From Cupriavidus lacunae (GTDB taxonomy: Bacteria; Pseudomonadota; Gammaproteobacteria; Burkholderiales; Burkholderiaceae): a stretch of 64,000 nt of DNA. The stretch lies in NCBI RefSeq assembly GCF_003353055.1, contig NZ_QKWJ01000019.1, positions 1 through 64,000 on the forward strand, in the 5' to 3' direction. The notes beneath the pieces are model-generated. The model did no database searches. It had not been told where the DNA came from and saw only the letters and a program-made list of their open reading frames with translations. The position numbers were made by a program, and so were the translations under genes. This document shows, in pieces, positions 38,632 to 51,165 of this stretch (positions within the stretch are counted from its first letter, which is position 1; each line of letters opens with the position of its first letter).

Positions 38632-39611
38632 GCTTCGTCGCCCATCCCAATATCGATCCCAAATCGCTGGGCAAGGTCGGCGTGCTGCTGGGCGGGCGCT
38701 CGGCCGAGCGCGAGATCTCGCTGATGTCGGGCAACGGCGTGCTGGCCGCGCTGCAGTCGCGCGGCGTGGACGCGCATGGCTTTGACCCGGGCCTGCAGGG
38801 CGTGGCCGAGCTGGCCGCGGCCGGCTTTGACCGCGTCTTCATTGCGCTGCACGGCCGCTACGGCGAGGACGGCACCATCCAGGGCCTGCTCGAGCAGCTG
38901 GGCGTGCCGTACACCGGCAGCGGCGTGCTGGCCTCGGCCATGGCCATGGACAAGCAGGCCACCAAGCGCCTGTGGATGACCCACGACCTGGCCACGCCGC
39001 GCTTTGCCATGCTGCATGCCGGCACCGACTTCGACGCCGTGGCTGCCGACCTGGGCCTGCCGCTGATCGTCAAGCCGGCGCGCGAGGGCTCGTCGATCGG
39101 CCTGACCAAGGTCACCGCGGCGGACCAGATGCGCGCGGCCTTCGAGAAGGCCGCGGCGCTGGACAATGACGTCATCGCCGAGACCTTTATCGACGGCGCC
39201 GAGCTGACCTGCCCGATCGTGGGCGAGGGCGACACCGCCGAAGCGCTGCCGGTGATCCGCATCGTCGCGCCCGAAGCCAACTACGACTATCAAAATAAGT
39301 ACTTTACTGACGATACCCAATACTTGTGCCCGTCGGGCCTGGACCCTGAAGTCGAAGGCGAAGTCCAGGCGCTGGCGGTGCAGGCCTACCGCGTGCTGGG
39401 CTGCCGCGGCTGGGCGCGCGCCGATGTGATGCTGCGCGCCGACGGCAAGCCTTTCCTGCTCGAGATGAATACCTCGCCCGGCATGACCGGCCATTCGCTG
39501 GTGCCGATGGCGGCGCGCGCGGTCGGCATCAGCTACGAGGACTTCGTGATGCAGGTGGTGGCCGCCGCAACGCTGGACCTGCATCCGAACGAGCATTGGA
39601 AACCCGAATAA
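38628..39611 (+). CDS. ddlB: D-alanine--D-alanine ligase
   Basis: The 327-residue ATP-grasp enzyme makes D-Ala-D-Ala for MurF. Visible are the N-terminal [19 protein letters not shown] (in parts, about 17-35), the ATP-binding [14 protein letters not shown] (about 147-160) and the metal site [16 protein letters not shown] (about 281-296). It overlaps murC by ATGA and is followed by ftsQ after 27 nt. Confidence 0.95.
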   Translation: MSFVAHPNIDPKSLGKVGVLLGGRSAEREISLMSGNGVLAALQSRGVDAHGFDPGLQGVAELAAAGFDRVFIALHGRYGEDGTIQGLLEQLGVPYTGSGVLASAMAMDKQATKRLWMTHDLATPRFAMLHAGTDFDAVAADLGLPLIVKPAREGSSIGLTKVTAADQMRAAFEKAAALDNDVIAETFIDGAELTCPIVGEGDTAEALPVIRIVAPEANYDYQNKYFTDDTQYLCPSGLDPEVEGEVQALAVQAYRVLGCRGWARADVMLRADGKPFLLEMNTSPGMTGHSLVPMAARAVGISYEDFVMQVVAAATLDLHPNEHWKPE

Positions 39612-39638
39612 CGCAACCGAACAGGACCGTACCGGACC

Positions 39639-40559
39639 ATGTGGCATAACGCACGCCTGCTTAACCTGATCGCCTCCGCGCTGTACGCGCTGGTGGTGCT
39701 GATGGCGCTCGCGGCAGGCCTGCTGTGGCTGGCGCAGCGGCCGGTGTTCGCCATCACCCATGTGGAGATCGGCCCGATGGACGGCGCCGCCCTGCGCCAC
39801 GTGAACGCGCCCAGCGTGCGCGCCAGCGCGCTGGGCAAGCTGACCGGCAACTTCTTCACGCTGGACCTGAACACGGCGCGGCAGGCTTTCGAATCGGTGC
39901 CGTGGGTGCGGCGTGCCAGCGTGCGGCGCGAGTGGCCCAACGGCCTGGCGGTCGAGGTCGAGGAACACGAGGCGCTGGGCACCTGGGGCTCGCCCGAAAG
40001 CGGGCGCCTGATCAATACCTACGGCGAGGTCTTTGTCGCCAACACCGCCGAGGCGGAAGAAGACGCACAGCTGCTGGCGCTGGACGGGCCGCCGGACAGC
40101 GAGGGCGACGTGATCGAGAAGCTCGAGGTCATGCGCCAGTGGTTCAAGCCGCTCAAGGCCGAGCCGCTGGCAGTGGCGCTGTCCGGCCGCTATGCCTGGC
40201 GCGCCAGACTGTCCAACGGCATGGAGATCGAACTGGGCCGCGAGCAGAACGACGAGGAACGCGTGGCGATGGACCAGCGGGTCCGGCGCTTTGTCGCGGC
40301 CTGGCCGCAGGTCACCCAGCAATGGGGCAGCCAGATCGAGTATGCCGACCTGCGCTATCCCAACGGCTTTTCCATACGCGCCGCCAATGCCCGCTTCCTG
40401 ACCGACGCGCAGATCGCGGCGGCGGTCAGGGCCGAGAAGGCAACGAAAACGGTGAAAGCAGCGAACGCGGCCAAGCCGGCGGCGGCAGCAGCGGTTTCAG
40501 GTACTTCCAACAGCAATCCGACGCGACTGAAGAGCAAGAACGCGGAGAAAACCCGATGA
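39639..40559 (+). CDS. ftsQ: Cell division protein FtsQ
   Basis: The 306-residue bitopic membrane protein scaffolds FtsL and FtsB. It has a short cytoplasmic tail, one transmembrane segment (about 8-30), a POTRA domain beginning VFAITHVEIGP (about 36-46) and a beta domain containing VPWVRRASVRREWPNGLAVEVEEHEA (in parts, about 87-112). The last 40 residues form a low-complexity Ala/Lys/Thr-rich tail. The stop overlaps ftsA. Confidence 0.93.
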   Translation: MWHNARLLNLIASALYALVVLMALAAGLLWLAQRPVFAITHVEIGPMDGAALRHVNAPSVRASALGKLTGNFFTLDLNTARQAFESVPWVRRASVRREWPNGLAVEVEEHEALGTWGSPESGRLINTYGEVFVANTAEAEEDAQLLALDGPPDSEGDVIEKLEVMRQWFKPLKAEPLAVALSGRYAWRARLSNGMEIELGREQNDEERVAMDQRVRRFVAAWPQVTQQWGSQIEYADLRYPNGFSIRAANARFLTDAQIAAAVRAEKATKTVKAANAAKPAAAAAVSGTSNSNPTRLKSKNAEKTR

Positions 40560-41788
40560 GCAAGGAATACAAGGACCTGTTGGTCGGTCTGGATATCGGC
40601 ACCTCGAAGGTGGCGGCGGTGGTGGCAGAACTGCGCCCCGACGGCGGCTACGAGGTGATCGGGATGGGCCAGTCAGAGTCCAAGGGTCTGAAGAAAGGGG
40701 TCGTGGTCAATATCGAGGCCACCGTGCAGTCCATCCAGAAGGCGCTGGAAGAGGCCGAACTGATGGCCGACTGCAAGATTTCGGAGGTCTTCACCGGCAT
40801 CGCCGGCAGCCACATCCGCAGCTTCAACTCCAGCGGCATGGTGGCGATCAAGGACAAGGAGGTCACGCAGACCGACGTGGCGCGCGTGATCGAGACCGCC
40901 AAGGCGGTCAATATCCCGACCGACCAGCAGATCCTGCACATCCTGACGCAGGAATTCATCATCGACGGCCAGGAAGACGTGCGCGAGCCCATCGGCATGA
41001 GCGGCATCCGCCTGGAAGTCAAGGTGCATATCGTCACCGGCGCGGTCAGCGCCGCGCAGAACATCGTCAAGTGCGTGCGCCGCTGCGGCCTGGAAGTGCA
41101 CGACCTGATCCTGCAGCCGCTGGCCTCGAGCCTGGCGGTCCTGACCGAGGACGAGAAGGAGCTGGGTGTGGTGCTGGTCGACATCGGCGGCGGCACCACC
41201 GATATCGCCATCTTCAGCGAAGGCGCGATCCGGCATACGGCCGTGATCCCCATCGCCGGCGATCAGATCACCAACGACATCGCGATGGCGCTGCGCACGC
41301 CGACGCCCGATGCCGAGGACATCAAGATGCAGTACGGCATCGCCAAGCAGGCGATTGCCGACCCCGAAGACATGATCGAGGTGCCCGGCGTGGGCGACCG
41401 CGGCACGCGCACGCTCAGCCGCCAGGCGCTGGCGGCGGTGATCGAGCCGCGTATCGAAGAGCTGTACTCGCTGGTGCACCAGGTGGTGCGCGAGTCGGGC
41501 TATGAAGAACTGCTGTCGTCCGGCGTGGTCATCACCGGTGGCACTGCGATGATGCCGGGCATGGTCGAGCTGGGCGAGGACATCTTCCTCAAGCCCGTGC
41601 GCGTGGGCGTGCCCGAGTACCGCGGCAACCTGCACGAGGTGGTGAAGAGCCCGCGCTACGCAACCGTGATGGGACTGCTGCTGGAAGGCCGCGTGCAACG
41701 CATGCGCGGGCGCAAGGTCGCCGTGCAGAGCGGCTCGGTCAAGCAGGTGTGGACCCGCATGAAGGAATGGTTTGTCGGCAATTTCTGA
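40556..41788 (+). CDS. ftsA: Cell division protein FtsA
   Basis: The 410-residue actin-like ATPase tethers FtsZ to the membrane through a C-terminal amphipathic helix (TRMKEWFVGNF at the end) and recruits later division proteins. The phosphate-1 motif LLVGLDIGTSKVAAVVAE (7-24 in parts) and phosphate-2 motif VLVDIGGGTTDIAIF (about 205-219) are clear. The start overlaps the ftsQ stop (ATGA). A 181-nt gap separates it from ftsZ. Confidence 0.95.
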   Translation: MSKEYKDLLVGLDIGTSKVAAVVAELRPDGGYEVIGMGQSESKGLKKGVVVNIEATVQSIQKALEEAELMADCKISEVFTGIAGSHIRSFNSSGMVAIKDKEVTQTDVARVIETAKAVNIPTDQQILHILTQEFIIDGQEDVREPIGMSGIRLEVKVHIVTGAVSAAQNIVKCVRRCGLEVHDLILQPLASSLAVLTEDEKELGVVLVDIGGGTTDIAIFSEGAIRHTAVIPIAGDQITNDIAMALRTPTPDAEDIKMQYGIAKQAIADPEDMIEVPGVGDRGTRTLSRQALAAVIEPRIEELYSLVHQVVRESGYEELLSSGVVITGGTAMMPGMVELGEDIFLKPVRVGVPEYRGNLHEVVKSPRYATVMGLLLEGRVQRMRGRKVAVQSGSVKQVWTRMKEWFVGNF

Positions 41789-41893
41789 TCCATGCGGAAA
41801 TTGACGCGCTGACGATGCAACGGCGCGCGGGCAGGGCGGTCTACCGGACAGGCCTGCGTGCTGAGTGGAAGTTTTCTGGTTTTCTTTTTTATT

Positions 41894-41912
41894 GGTTTCT
41901 TGTTCAGAAACC
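41894..41912 (+). promoter_or_regulatory. Hairpin in the ftsA-ftsZ spacer
   Basis: A perfect 7-bp stem (GGTTTCT / AGAAACC) with loop TGTTC follows a T-rich tract (41871-41893) in the 181-nt gap before ftsZ, the longest break between consecutive genes inside the cluster from mraZ to ftsZ. It may be part of an ftsZ-proximal promoter or leader, which in many bacteria gives ftsZ extra transcription. Confidence 0.5.
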
Positions 41913-41969
41913 AGGGGTTGCGGCGGGGAGGCTGCATCGTCTGGGGACTGATTTTTCTCGGAGGCAGTG

Positions 41970-43163
41970 ATGGACTTTGACATGATCGAAACGGAAGTGC
42001 AGGACGGCACCATCATCAAAGTGGTCGGCGTGGGCGGCGCGGGCGGTAATGCCGTGCAGCACATGATCAGCCGCGGCGTGCAAGGCGTCGAATTCATCTG
42101 CATGAACACCGACGCGCAGGCCCTGAAGCGCTCGAGCGCTTCGCGCGTGCTGCAACTGGGCAACACGGGTCTGGGCGCCGGCGCCAAGCCGGAAGTCGGC
42201 CGCAACTGCGCGGATCAGGCGCGCGAGCAGATTGCCGACTCCCTGCGTGGCGCGCACATGGTCTTCATCACTGCAGGCATGGGCGGCGGCACCGGTACCG
42301 GTGCCGCCCCGATCGTGGCGCAGGTTGCCAAGGAAATGGGCATCCTGACCGTGGGCGTGGTCAGCAAGCCGTTCGACTTCGAAGGCGCGCGCCGCGCCAA
42401 GGTGGCCGAACACGGTTCCAGCGAGCTGGAGTCGAGCGTCGACTCGCTGATCGTGGTGCTCAACGAGAAGCTGTTCGAAGTGATGGGCGACGACGCCGAG
42501 ATGGACAAGTGCTTCCAGTGCGCCGACGACGTGCTGCACAACGCGGTGGCCGGCATTGCCGAGATCATCAACGTTGACGGCCTGGTGAACGTCGACTTCG
42601 AAGACGTGAAGACGGTGATGGGCGAGCAGGGCAAGGCCATGATGGGGACGGCCACCGTGTCGGGCGTGGACCGCGCGCGCCTGGCGGCCGAGCAGGCCGT
42701 TGCCAGCCCGCTGCTGGAAGGCGTGGACCTGTCCGGCGCGCGCGGCGTGCTGGTCAACATCACCGCCAGCCGTTCGCTGAAGCTGTCGGAAACCAAGGAA
42801 GTCATGAACACCATCCGCAGCTACGCCGCGGAAGATGCGACCGTGATTTTCGGTACGGTGTACGACGACTCGATGAGCGATGCGCTGCGCGTGACGGTGG
42901 TGGCCACGGGCCTGGGCCGCTCGGCCAAGAAGCAACAGCCGATGACCCTGCTCAAGACCGGCACCGACAACATGCCGGTGCAGATGATGGCCAGCATGAG
43001 CGCCGCCGCGGCCACGCACAGCTCGCCGGACTACAGCAACCTGGATACGCCGGCAGTGTGGCGCAGCTCGCGTGAGTCGGCATCGGCCCACGTCGCCGCG
43101 CTGCAGGAGAAGGGTGTGGATACGTACGATATCCCGGCCTTCCTGCGCAAGCAGGCAGACTGA
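41970..43163 (+). CDS. ftsZ: Cell division GTPase FtsZ
   Basis: The 397-residue tubulin homologue polymerises into the Z ring. The GTP-binding signature GGGTGTGAAP lies at 105-114, and the T7 synergy-loop region around NVDFEDVK (about 206-213) completes the active site at the polymer interface. The variable linker is short, and the conserved C-terminal peptide DIPAFLRKQ, which binds FtsA and other partners, ends the protein. The ATG at 41970 follows GGAGG by 5 nt; a GTG immediately upstream could also serve. Confidence 0.96.
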   Translation: MDFDMIETEVQDGTIIKVVGVGGAGGNAVQHMISRGVQGVEFICMNTDAQALKRSSASRVLQLGNTGLGAGAKPEVGRNCADQAREQIADSLRGAHMVFITAGMGGGTGTGAAPIVAQVAKEMGILTVGVVSKPFDFEGARRAKVAEHGSSELESSVDSLIVVLNEKLFEVMGDDAEMDKCFQCADDVLHNAVAGIAEIINVDGLVNVDFEDVKTVMGEQGKAMMGTATVSGVDRARLAAEQAVASPLLEGVDLSGARGVLVNITASRSLKLSETKEVMNTIRSYAAEDATVIFGTVYDDSMSDALRVTVVATGLGRSAKKQQPMTLLKTGTDNMPVQMMASMSAAAATHSSPDYSNLDTPAVWRSSRESASAHVAALQEKGVDTYDIPAFLRKQAD

Positions 43164-43609
43164 GCCCTGCCTGGCGCGGCATCGGTGCCTCCACCGGCCG
43201 CCTGACGGAACGCGTCGCCTTGTCGCGATGCACGTGCGCTCCCTATCCGCGCGTGCCTTGCATGGACTGACGTGAACCGCCGGGCTGCTGGCGGCGCCGC
43301 GCCTGCGCCGGACTGAGCCTCACCCGCATCCCGTCGCCGGGACGGGCGTGCCGCCGGCCGCCTCCCCGGACTGGTTTCCCGCCTTCCCGGTCGGGATGTA
43401 TCGTCGTCCGCGCGGCGCACCCAAAAGGTGCGTCGCGCGGACGTCTTTGTAGCAAGGTGTATCGGATTCGCGCGGGATGTCACCGGATGTGATCCGGCTT
43501 TGGCAATGCGGGCACGACGCCTATGATCCTGAGGTTGCCCTGCGCCGGGGCGCGACTCCGCACCCCGGCATCCGGACTATCCTTCAGAAAACCCAGGAGA
43601 CCACGACTC
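43164..43609. other. Non-coding gap between ftsZ and the peroxiredoxin gene
   Basis: No credible gene is seen in these 446 nt. The first half is very G+C-rich with short imperfect inverted repeats (for example CCCGTCGCCGGGACGGG at 43328-43344). The ftsZ terminator lies at 43405-43450, and the promoter of the peroxiredoxin gene must lie between that and 43600. Confidence 0.6.
43405..43448 (+). terminator. Strong intrinsic terminator closing the dcw cluster
   Basis: A 17-bp stem (CGTCCGCGCGGCGCACC at 43405-43421 with GGTGCGTCGCGCGGACG at 43427-43443, one G-T pair) has a short CAAAA loop and is followed by TCTTT. It is the first strong terminator after the fifteen genes from mraZ to ftsZ. Confidence 0.9.
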
Positions 43610-44116
43610 ATGATTACTGTCGGTTCCCGCGTCCCCGACGCCACGCTGCAGGAATTCTTCGATACCGAAGGCAATGGCTGCGCGCTCGGCCCCAATGCCT
43701 TCAAGGTGGCGGACCTGGTCCGCGGCCGCAAGATCGTGGTGTTCGGCCTGCCCGGCGCCTTTACGCCGACCTGCTCGGCAAAGCATGTGCCGGGCTTTGT
43801 ACAGCACGCCGCCGCGCTGCGCGAAGCCGGCGTCGACGAGGTCTGGTGCGTGTCGGTCAACGACGCCTTTGTGATGGGCGCCTGGGGCCGTGAGCAGCAC
43901 GCCGCCGGCACGGTGCGCATGATGGCCGACGGCAGCGCCGAGTGGACCCGCGCGCTGGGCCTGGATCAGGACCTGACCGGGCGCGGCATGGGCGTGCGCT
44001 CCAAGCGCTACGCCATGGTGATCGACGACGGCGTCGTCGCCCGGCTGGACCTCGAGGCACCGGGCGAATTCCGCGTCAGCAGTGCCGAGGCGGTGCTGGC
44101 AGCGTTGCGCGGCTGA
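43610..44116 (+). CDS. Peroxiredoxin (Prx5-like, redoxin family)
   Basis: The 168-residue thiol peroxidase reduces hydrogen peroxide and organic hydroperoxides in the cytoplasm. The peroxidatic cysteine C55 is in PGAFTPTCS (49-56), and a second cysteine C80 lies in VWCVSVND. The family signature for atypical two-cysteine Prx5 proteins is clear. I chose the ATG at 43610, which has CAGGAGA 9 nt upstream. It sits between ftsZ and lpxC, as in other betaproteobacteria, but has its own upstream region after the ftsZ terminator. Confidence 0.9.
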   Translation: MITVGSRVPDATLQEFFDTEGNGCALGPNAFKVADLVRGRKIVVFGLPGAFTPTCSAKHVPGFVQHAAALREAGVDEVWCVSVNDAFVMGAWGREQHAAGTVRMMADGSAEWTRALGLDQDLTGRGMGVRSKRYAMVIDDGVVARLDLEAPGEFRVSSAEAVLAALRG

Positions 44117-44269
44117 CACAGTGACCCGGGTAAACGTGGATAATACGTAACTTATTAATACTGTGTTAACAGCCGGAAACAAAACCCGGCTGCAACGCCC
44201 TTCAGGTGGTGGTAAAATCCCTTAATCAGAAAAATCATACGATAGATTTTAATAATAGTTGAGGCTGTC
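44117..44269 (+). promoter_or_regulatory. A/T-rich leader and promoter region of lpxC
   Basis: The 153-nt gap is strikingly A/T-rich for this genome. It includes AACTTATTAATACTGTGTTAACA (44149-44170 in parts) and an inverted repeat AAAATC-ATACGATA-GATTTT at 44231-44250. The Shine-Dalgarno GTTGAGG lies 6 nt before the start. A promoter for lpxC is likely here. Confidence 0.6.
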
Positions 44270-45187
44270 ATGCTCAAACAGCGCACGATCAAATCCCTGG
44301 TGAAGACCGTTGGCATCGGCCTGCACTCGGGCCGCAAGGTCACGTTGACCCTGCGTCCCGCGCCGGCGGATACCGGCATCGTCTTTACCCGCGTCGACCT
44401 GCCCGAGGCCGTCGAGATTCCCGTGGCCGCGTCGGCCATCGGCGACACGCGCCTGGCGTCGGTGCTGCAGAAGGATGGCGCGCGGGTTTCGACCGTCGAG
44501 CACCTGATGTCGGCCTGTGCCGGCCTGGGCATCGACAACCTCTATGTCGACGTCGACGCCGAGGAAATCCCGATCATGGACGGCAGCGCCGCGTCCTTCG
44601 TGTTCCTGCTGCAGTCGGCCGGCATTGAAGAGCAGAACGCGCTGAAGACCTTCATCCGCGTCAAGAAGCCGGTGGAAGTGCGCGAGGGCGACAAGCTGGC
44701 GCGGCTCGAGCCGTTCTTCGGCTTCAAGCTGTCGTTCACCATCGACTTCCGCCACCCGGCGGTCGACAAGACCGGCCAGACCTTCTCGATCGACTTTGCC
44801 GACACCAGCTACGTGCGCGAGATCGCCCGCGCCCGCACCTTCGGCTTTGCGCACGAGGTCGAGGCCCTGCGCGAGATGGGCCTGGCGCGTGGCGGCAGCC
44901 TGGACAACGCGATCGTGCTGGACGAGCACCGCATGCTCAACAACGAAGAACTGCGCTACGGCGACGAATTCGTGCGCCACAAGATCCTGGATGCGATCGG
45001 CGACCTGTATGTGGTGGGCCATCCGCTGATCGGCGCCTACGTGGCGAACAAGTCGGGCCACGGCCTGAACAACCAGTTGCTGCGCGCGCTGCTGGCCGAC
45101 CAGGAAGCCTACGAGCTGGTCACCTTCGACCGCGTCGAGGAAGCCCCGGCCGCGTTCCTGCCGCAGGCACAGCCGGCCTTCGCCTGA
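44270..45187 (+). CDS. lpxC: UDP-3-O-acyl-N-acetylglucosamine deacetylase
   Basis: The 305-residue zinc enzyme carries out the committed step of lipid A synthesis. Zinc ligands H78 ([10 protein letters not shown]), H237 and D241 ([10 protein letters not shown]) and the catalytic H264 (SGHGLNN) match the E. coli positions shifted by one. It follows the dcw cluster in the usual order but has its own leader and its own terminator. In enterobacteria LpxC is controlled by FtsH proteolysis through its C-terminus; whether the Ala/Pro-rich end here does that is unknown. Confidence 0.96.
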   Translation: MLKQRTIKSLVKTVGIGLHSGRKVTLTLRPAPADTGIVFTRVDLPEAVEIPVAASAIGDTRLASVLQKDGARVSTVEHLMSACAGLGIDNLYVDVDAEEIPIMDGSAASFVFLLQSAGIEEQNALKTFIRVKKPVEVREGDKLARLEPFFGFKLSFTIDFRHPAVDKTGQTFSIDFADTSYVREIARARTFGFAHEVEALREMGLARGGSLDNAIVLDEHRMLNNEELRYGDEFVRHKILDAIGDLYVVGHPLIGAYVANKSGHGLNNQLLRALLADQEAYELVTFDRVEEAPAAFLPQAQPAFA

Positions 45188-45206
45188 GGCGCCGCGCAGG
45201 CGTGAA

Positions 45207-45233
45207 AAAGCCGACCTTCGGGTCGGCTTTTCT
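45207..45233 (+). terminator. Intrinsic terminator of lpxC
   Basis: A perfect 10-bp stem (AAAGCCGACC / GGTCGGCTTT) with a TTCG tetraloop and a T run lies 19 nt after the lpxC stop. Confidence 0.93.
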
Positions 45234-45253
45234 ATTTCAGGCGGCCCTCGCGT

Positions 45254-45757
45254 TCAGCGGTGGTGGGCCAGCAGGGTATTGAGCGCGTCGCGCAGCGGCG
45301 AGTCCGGCAGGCTGCGCGCGAGCTGGTCCAGGTTGGCCAGTCCCGTGGGCGTCATGCGGCCGCCGGTGCGCGGGCGTGCCACTGGCTCCACTTCCCAGTC
45401 CGAGTGGCGCTGCACTTCCGGCTGCACCCGCACCCGGATCGAGGTGACCGGCGAGCCGCGCTGCTGCAGCCGCCCGAGCAGCGTCGGCACGATCTGGCGC
45501 ACCCGCGCCGCGGCCGCGCCATGGGCGGCCAGCAACAGCAGAACCTGGCCGTTGGGGTCGCCCGGGTCGCGCTTGATGCCTGCCACCGCCAGCCCGGCGT
45601 GCATGCCGGCGGGCAGCAGCGCCAGCACCTCGGCCTCCAGCACCGACAACTGGCGTGCGGTCTGCATCAGTGACGAAACCGGGCCGGCCTTGGCCAGCCA
45701 GTCGTTGAGCGGCTTGGCGGCGGGGGTCTGCAGGGCGTGGTGGGTGAAGCGGCGCAT
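45254..45757 (-). CDS. DUF721 / DciA-like protein
   Basis: The 167-residue protein is of the DUF721 family, whose characterised members (DciA) load the replicative helicase DnaB. The family fold is suggested by the N-terminal LNDWLAKAG segment, the central AGLAVAGIKRD and the strand GQVLLLLAAHGAAAARVRQ (about 71-89), followed by RVRVQPE. It is convergent with lpxC and divergent from secA, a position where betaproteobacteria commonly have this gene. The helicase-loading role here is inference from the family. Confidence 0.78.
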   Translation of the reverse strand: MRRFTHHALQTPAAKPLNDWLAKAGPVSSLMQTARQLSVLEAEVLALLPAGMHAGLAVAGIKRDPGDPNGQVLLLLAAHGAAAARVRQIVPTLLGRLQQRGSPVTSIRVRVQPEVQRHSDWEVEPVARPRTGGRMTPTGLANLDQLARSLPDSPLRDALNTLLAHHR

Positions 45758-46034
45758 GCATCCATTCTAGCAAGGGGCGGCGCGTGCGCACGCCGGCCAT
45801 GTCTGGATTGAAGCTGGCGCAATCACCCCAAACTGCGGCTGGCAAGCCCCGGGGACAATATTCAGGCGGGTGTGGCGGGTCCGGTGCAACACGGCCCACC
45901 CCCAGCCGGCCGTGACCCCGGCACATGATAAACTCGGCGTTTTGCGCCAATCTATCCATTTCCGCGCCCGGTCGCCGGAGCAGCCCGCCTTCCCTGGGGA
46001 TGCCAGCCCGGTTCCGCGCAGGTGAAAGCAATCG

Positions 46035-48812
<2,778 letters not shown>

Positions 48813-48869
48813 GCCGCGCACCGGTATGACGTTACGCCCGTCGCACGGGGCGTGCCGCGAATGGAAACG

Positions 48870-48894
48870 ACATGCCCGCCCTTAGCGGGCATGT
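48870..48894 (+). terminator. Hairpin terminator after secA
   Basis: A perfect 10-bp stem (ACATGCCCGC / GCGGGCATGT) with a 5-nt loop lies 58 nt after the secA stop. It is followed by only a short T-rich stretch (TCGTCT), so termination may be partial and argJ may receive some read-through. Confidence 0.75.
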
Positions 48895-48951
48895 TCGTCT
48901 GAGACAAGCAATTCACTAGCAGAAAGCGCAAGCAGGAACAGAGGAGTCCAC

Positions 48952-50178
48952 ATGCCCGTCAATCTTCCGCTGCCCCAGGCAGAGAACCTGAAATCCGTCG
49001 CCGGCGTGGAGCTGGGCTGGGCCGAGGCGGGCATCCGCAAGGCCAACCGCAAGGACGTGCTGGTGGTGCGCGTGGCCGAAGGCAGCACCGTGGCCGGCGT
49101 CTTCACCAGCAACCGCTTCTGCGCCGCGCCGGTGCAGGTCTGCCGCGAGCATCTCGCCGCGGGCAAGGGCATCCGCGCGCTGGTGGTCAACACCGGCAAT
49201 GCCAACGCCGGCACCGGCGAGCCGGGCCTGGCCAGTGCCCGCGCCACCTGCGACGCGCTGGCAGCGCAACTGGGGATTGCCGCCCAGCAGGTGCTGCCGT
49301 TCTCGACCGGCGTGATCCTGGAACCGCTGCCGGTTGATCGCCTCGTCGCCGGCCTGCCCGCCGCCATCGCCAATGCCAGGCCGGACAACTGGCTGGCCGC
49401 CGCCGAGGCCATCATGACCACCGACACGCAGCCCAAGGCCGCGTCGCGTACGGTGCAGATCGACGGCAAGACCGTGACGCTGTCGGGCATCAGCAAGGGC
49501 GCGGGCATGATCCGCCCGAACATGGCGACCATGCTCGGTTTTATCGCCATGGACGCCGCGGTGGCCCAGCCGGTGCTGCAGGCGCTGGTGTCGTACGCGG
49601 CCGACCACTCGTTCAACAGCATCACGATCGATGGCGATACCTCGACCAACGACTCGTTCGTGCTGATCGCGACGGCCAAGTCCGGCGCCGTGGTCGACCG
49701 CGCCGAAGGCCCGGCCTTCGAGGCGCTGCGCGACGCGGTGACCGCGCTGGCGCAGGAGCTGGCGCAGATGATCGTGCGCGACGGCGAAGGCGCCACCAAG
49801 CTGATGACCATCCGCGTCGAAGGCGGCAAGGATGTGGCCGAGTGCCGCCAGATCGCCTATGCCGTGGCGCACTCGCCGCTGGTCAAGACCGCGTTCTACG
49901 CCTCGGACCCCAACCTGGGCCGTATCCTGGCCGCGGTCGGCTACGCCGGTGTGAACGACCTCGACGTCGACCGCGTGAACCTGTGGCTGGACGATGTCTG
50001 GGTCGCCCGCGACGGCGGCCGCAATCCCGACTACCGCGAAGAAGACGGCCAGCGCGTAATGAAGCAGGCCGAGATCACCGTGCGCATCGCGCTCGGCCGC
50101 GGCAAGGCCGAAGCGACCGTATGGACCTGCGACCTGTCGCACGACTACGTGTCGATCAACGCTGACTATCGTTCTTAA
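48952..50178 (+). CDS. argJ: Glutamate N-acetyltransferase / amino-acid N-acetyltransferase (ArgJ)
   Basis: The 408-residue enzyme of arginine biosynthesis transfers acetyl from N-acetylornithine to glutamate. It is made as a precursor that cleaves itself before T193 in the motif [16 protein letters not shown] (182-197). The resulting alpha and beta chains form the active Ntn-type enzyme. The start has AGAGGAG 8 nt upstream. If only acetylornithine is accepted the enzyme is monofunctional; whether it also uses acetyl-CoA cannot be read from sequence. Confidence 0.95.
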   Translation: MPVNLPLPQAENLKSVAGVELGWAEAGIRKANRKDVLVVRVAEGSTVAGVFTSNRFCAAPVQVCREHLAAGKGIRALVVNTGNANAGTGEPGLASARATCDALAAQLGIAAQQVLPFSTGVILEPLPVDRLVAGLPAAIANARPDNWLAAAEAIMTTDTQPKAASRTVQIDGKTVTLSGISKGAGMIRPNMATMLGFIAMDAAVAQPVLQALVSYAADHSFNSITIDGDTSTNDSFVLIATAKSGAVVDRAEGPAFEALRDAVTALAQELAQMIVRDGEGATKLMTIRVEGGKDVAECRQIAYAVAHSPLVKTAFYASDPNLGRILAAVGYAGVNDLDVDRVNLWLDDVWVARDGGRNPDYREEDGQRVMKQAEITVRIALGRGKAEATVWTCDLSHDYVSINADYRS

Positions 50179-50186
50179 GCCTGTCC

Positions 50187-50212
50187 GTCCTTCCCGCCCA
50201 CGCGGGAAGGAC
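50187..50212 (+). terminator. Hairpin after argJ
   Basis: A perfect 11-bp stem (GTCCTTCCCGC / GCGGGAAGGAC) with loop CCAC lies 8 nt after the argJ stop, followed by ATCGATTTCC. It is a likely terminator with a weak T tract. Confidence 0.75.
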
Positions 50213-50259
50213 ATCGATTTCCCTGCCAGCCGATACCGCGCCGCTAGCGCGCCCCTGCC

Positions 50260-51165
50260 ATGTCTGACCTCGCCGCCCGCCTCGACAACTTCCTCGCCCG
50301 ACTCGAACAATGGCTGCCGCCGCAACTGAGCGACGCCGACTGGCAGGAGGCCGTGGCGTTCCGCTGGCGCAAGCGGCAGAGCCTGTTCGGCAATATCGGC
50401 TACCTGCAGCCGGTGCGCCAGCTGCCGCCGATCCACCTGGACGACCTGAAGAACATCGAGCGCCAGAAGGACGCCATCGTCGGCAATACGCGCCAGTTCG
50501 TGAATCAGCTGCCGGCCAATAATGTGCTGCTGACCGGCGCGCGCGGCACCGGCAAGTCGTCGCTGATCAAGGCCTGCCTCAATGCCTTCGTCAAGGACGG
50601 GCTGCGCCTGGTTGAGGTCGACAAGGATGACCTGGGCGACCTCGGCGATATCGTCGAGCTGGTCGCGCAGCGCCCCGAGCGTTTCGTGATCTTCTGCGAC
50701 GACCTGTCGTTCGAGGAAGGCGAGTCGGGCTACAAGTCGCTCAAATCGGCGCTGGACGGCTCGGTGGCGGCGCAGTCGGACAACGTGCTGATCTACGCCA
50801 CCTCCAACCGCCGGCACCTGCTGCCGGAGTACATGAAGGACAACGAGACCTACCGCCACACCGACGACGGCGAGATCCATCCCGGCGAAGTGGTGGAAGA
50901 GAAGATCTCGCTGTCCGAGCGCTTCGGGCTGTGGCTGTCGTTCTACCCGCCCAAGCAGGACGAGTACCTGGCCATCGTCGGCCACTGGCTCAGGCACTTC
51001 GGCTGCACCGAAGAGGACATCGCCGCGGCGCGCGGCGACGCGCTGGTGTGGGCGCTGGAGCGCGGCTCGCGCTCGGGCCGCGTGGCGTGGCAGTTCGCGC
51101 GCGACTGGGGCGGCAAGCACGGCAAGCCCTATATCGCCGATGTTGCCGGAGACACCAGGGCATGA
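50260..51165 (+). CDS. DUF815-family AAA+ ATPase
   Basis: The 301-residue protein is a predicted AAA+ ATPase of the DUF815 group. Walker A is GARGTGKSS (93-101), Walker B is FVIFCDDLSFE (about 145-155) and a sensor-like SNRRHLL follows (about 187-193). The cellular role of this widespread family is not established. Its stop overlaps the nudix gene start (ATGA), so the two are co-translated, an arrangement shared with other betaproteobacteria between argJ and the yacG-zapD-coaE group. Confidence 0.88.
   Translation: MSDLAARLDNFLARLEQWLPPQLSDADWQEAVAFRWRKRQSLFGNIGYLQPVRQLPPIHLDDLKNIERQKDAIVGNTRQFVNQLPANNVLLTGARGTGKSSLIKACLNAFVKDGLRLVEVDKDDLGDLGDIVELVAQRPERFVIFCDDLSFEEGESGYKSLKSALDGSVAAQSDNVLIYATSNRRHLLPEYMKDNETYRHTDDGEIHPGEVVEEKISLSERFGLWLSFYPPKQDEYLAIVGHWLRHFGCTEEDIAAARGDALVWALERGSRSGRVAWQFARDWGGKHGKPYIADVAGDTRA

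Noticed and set aside
45758..46034. A secM-like arrest peptide upstream of secA
   Set aside because: No short frame with a signal sequence and arrest-like C-terminus is seen in the 277-nt gap.
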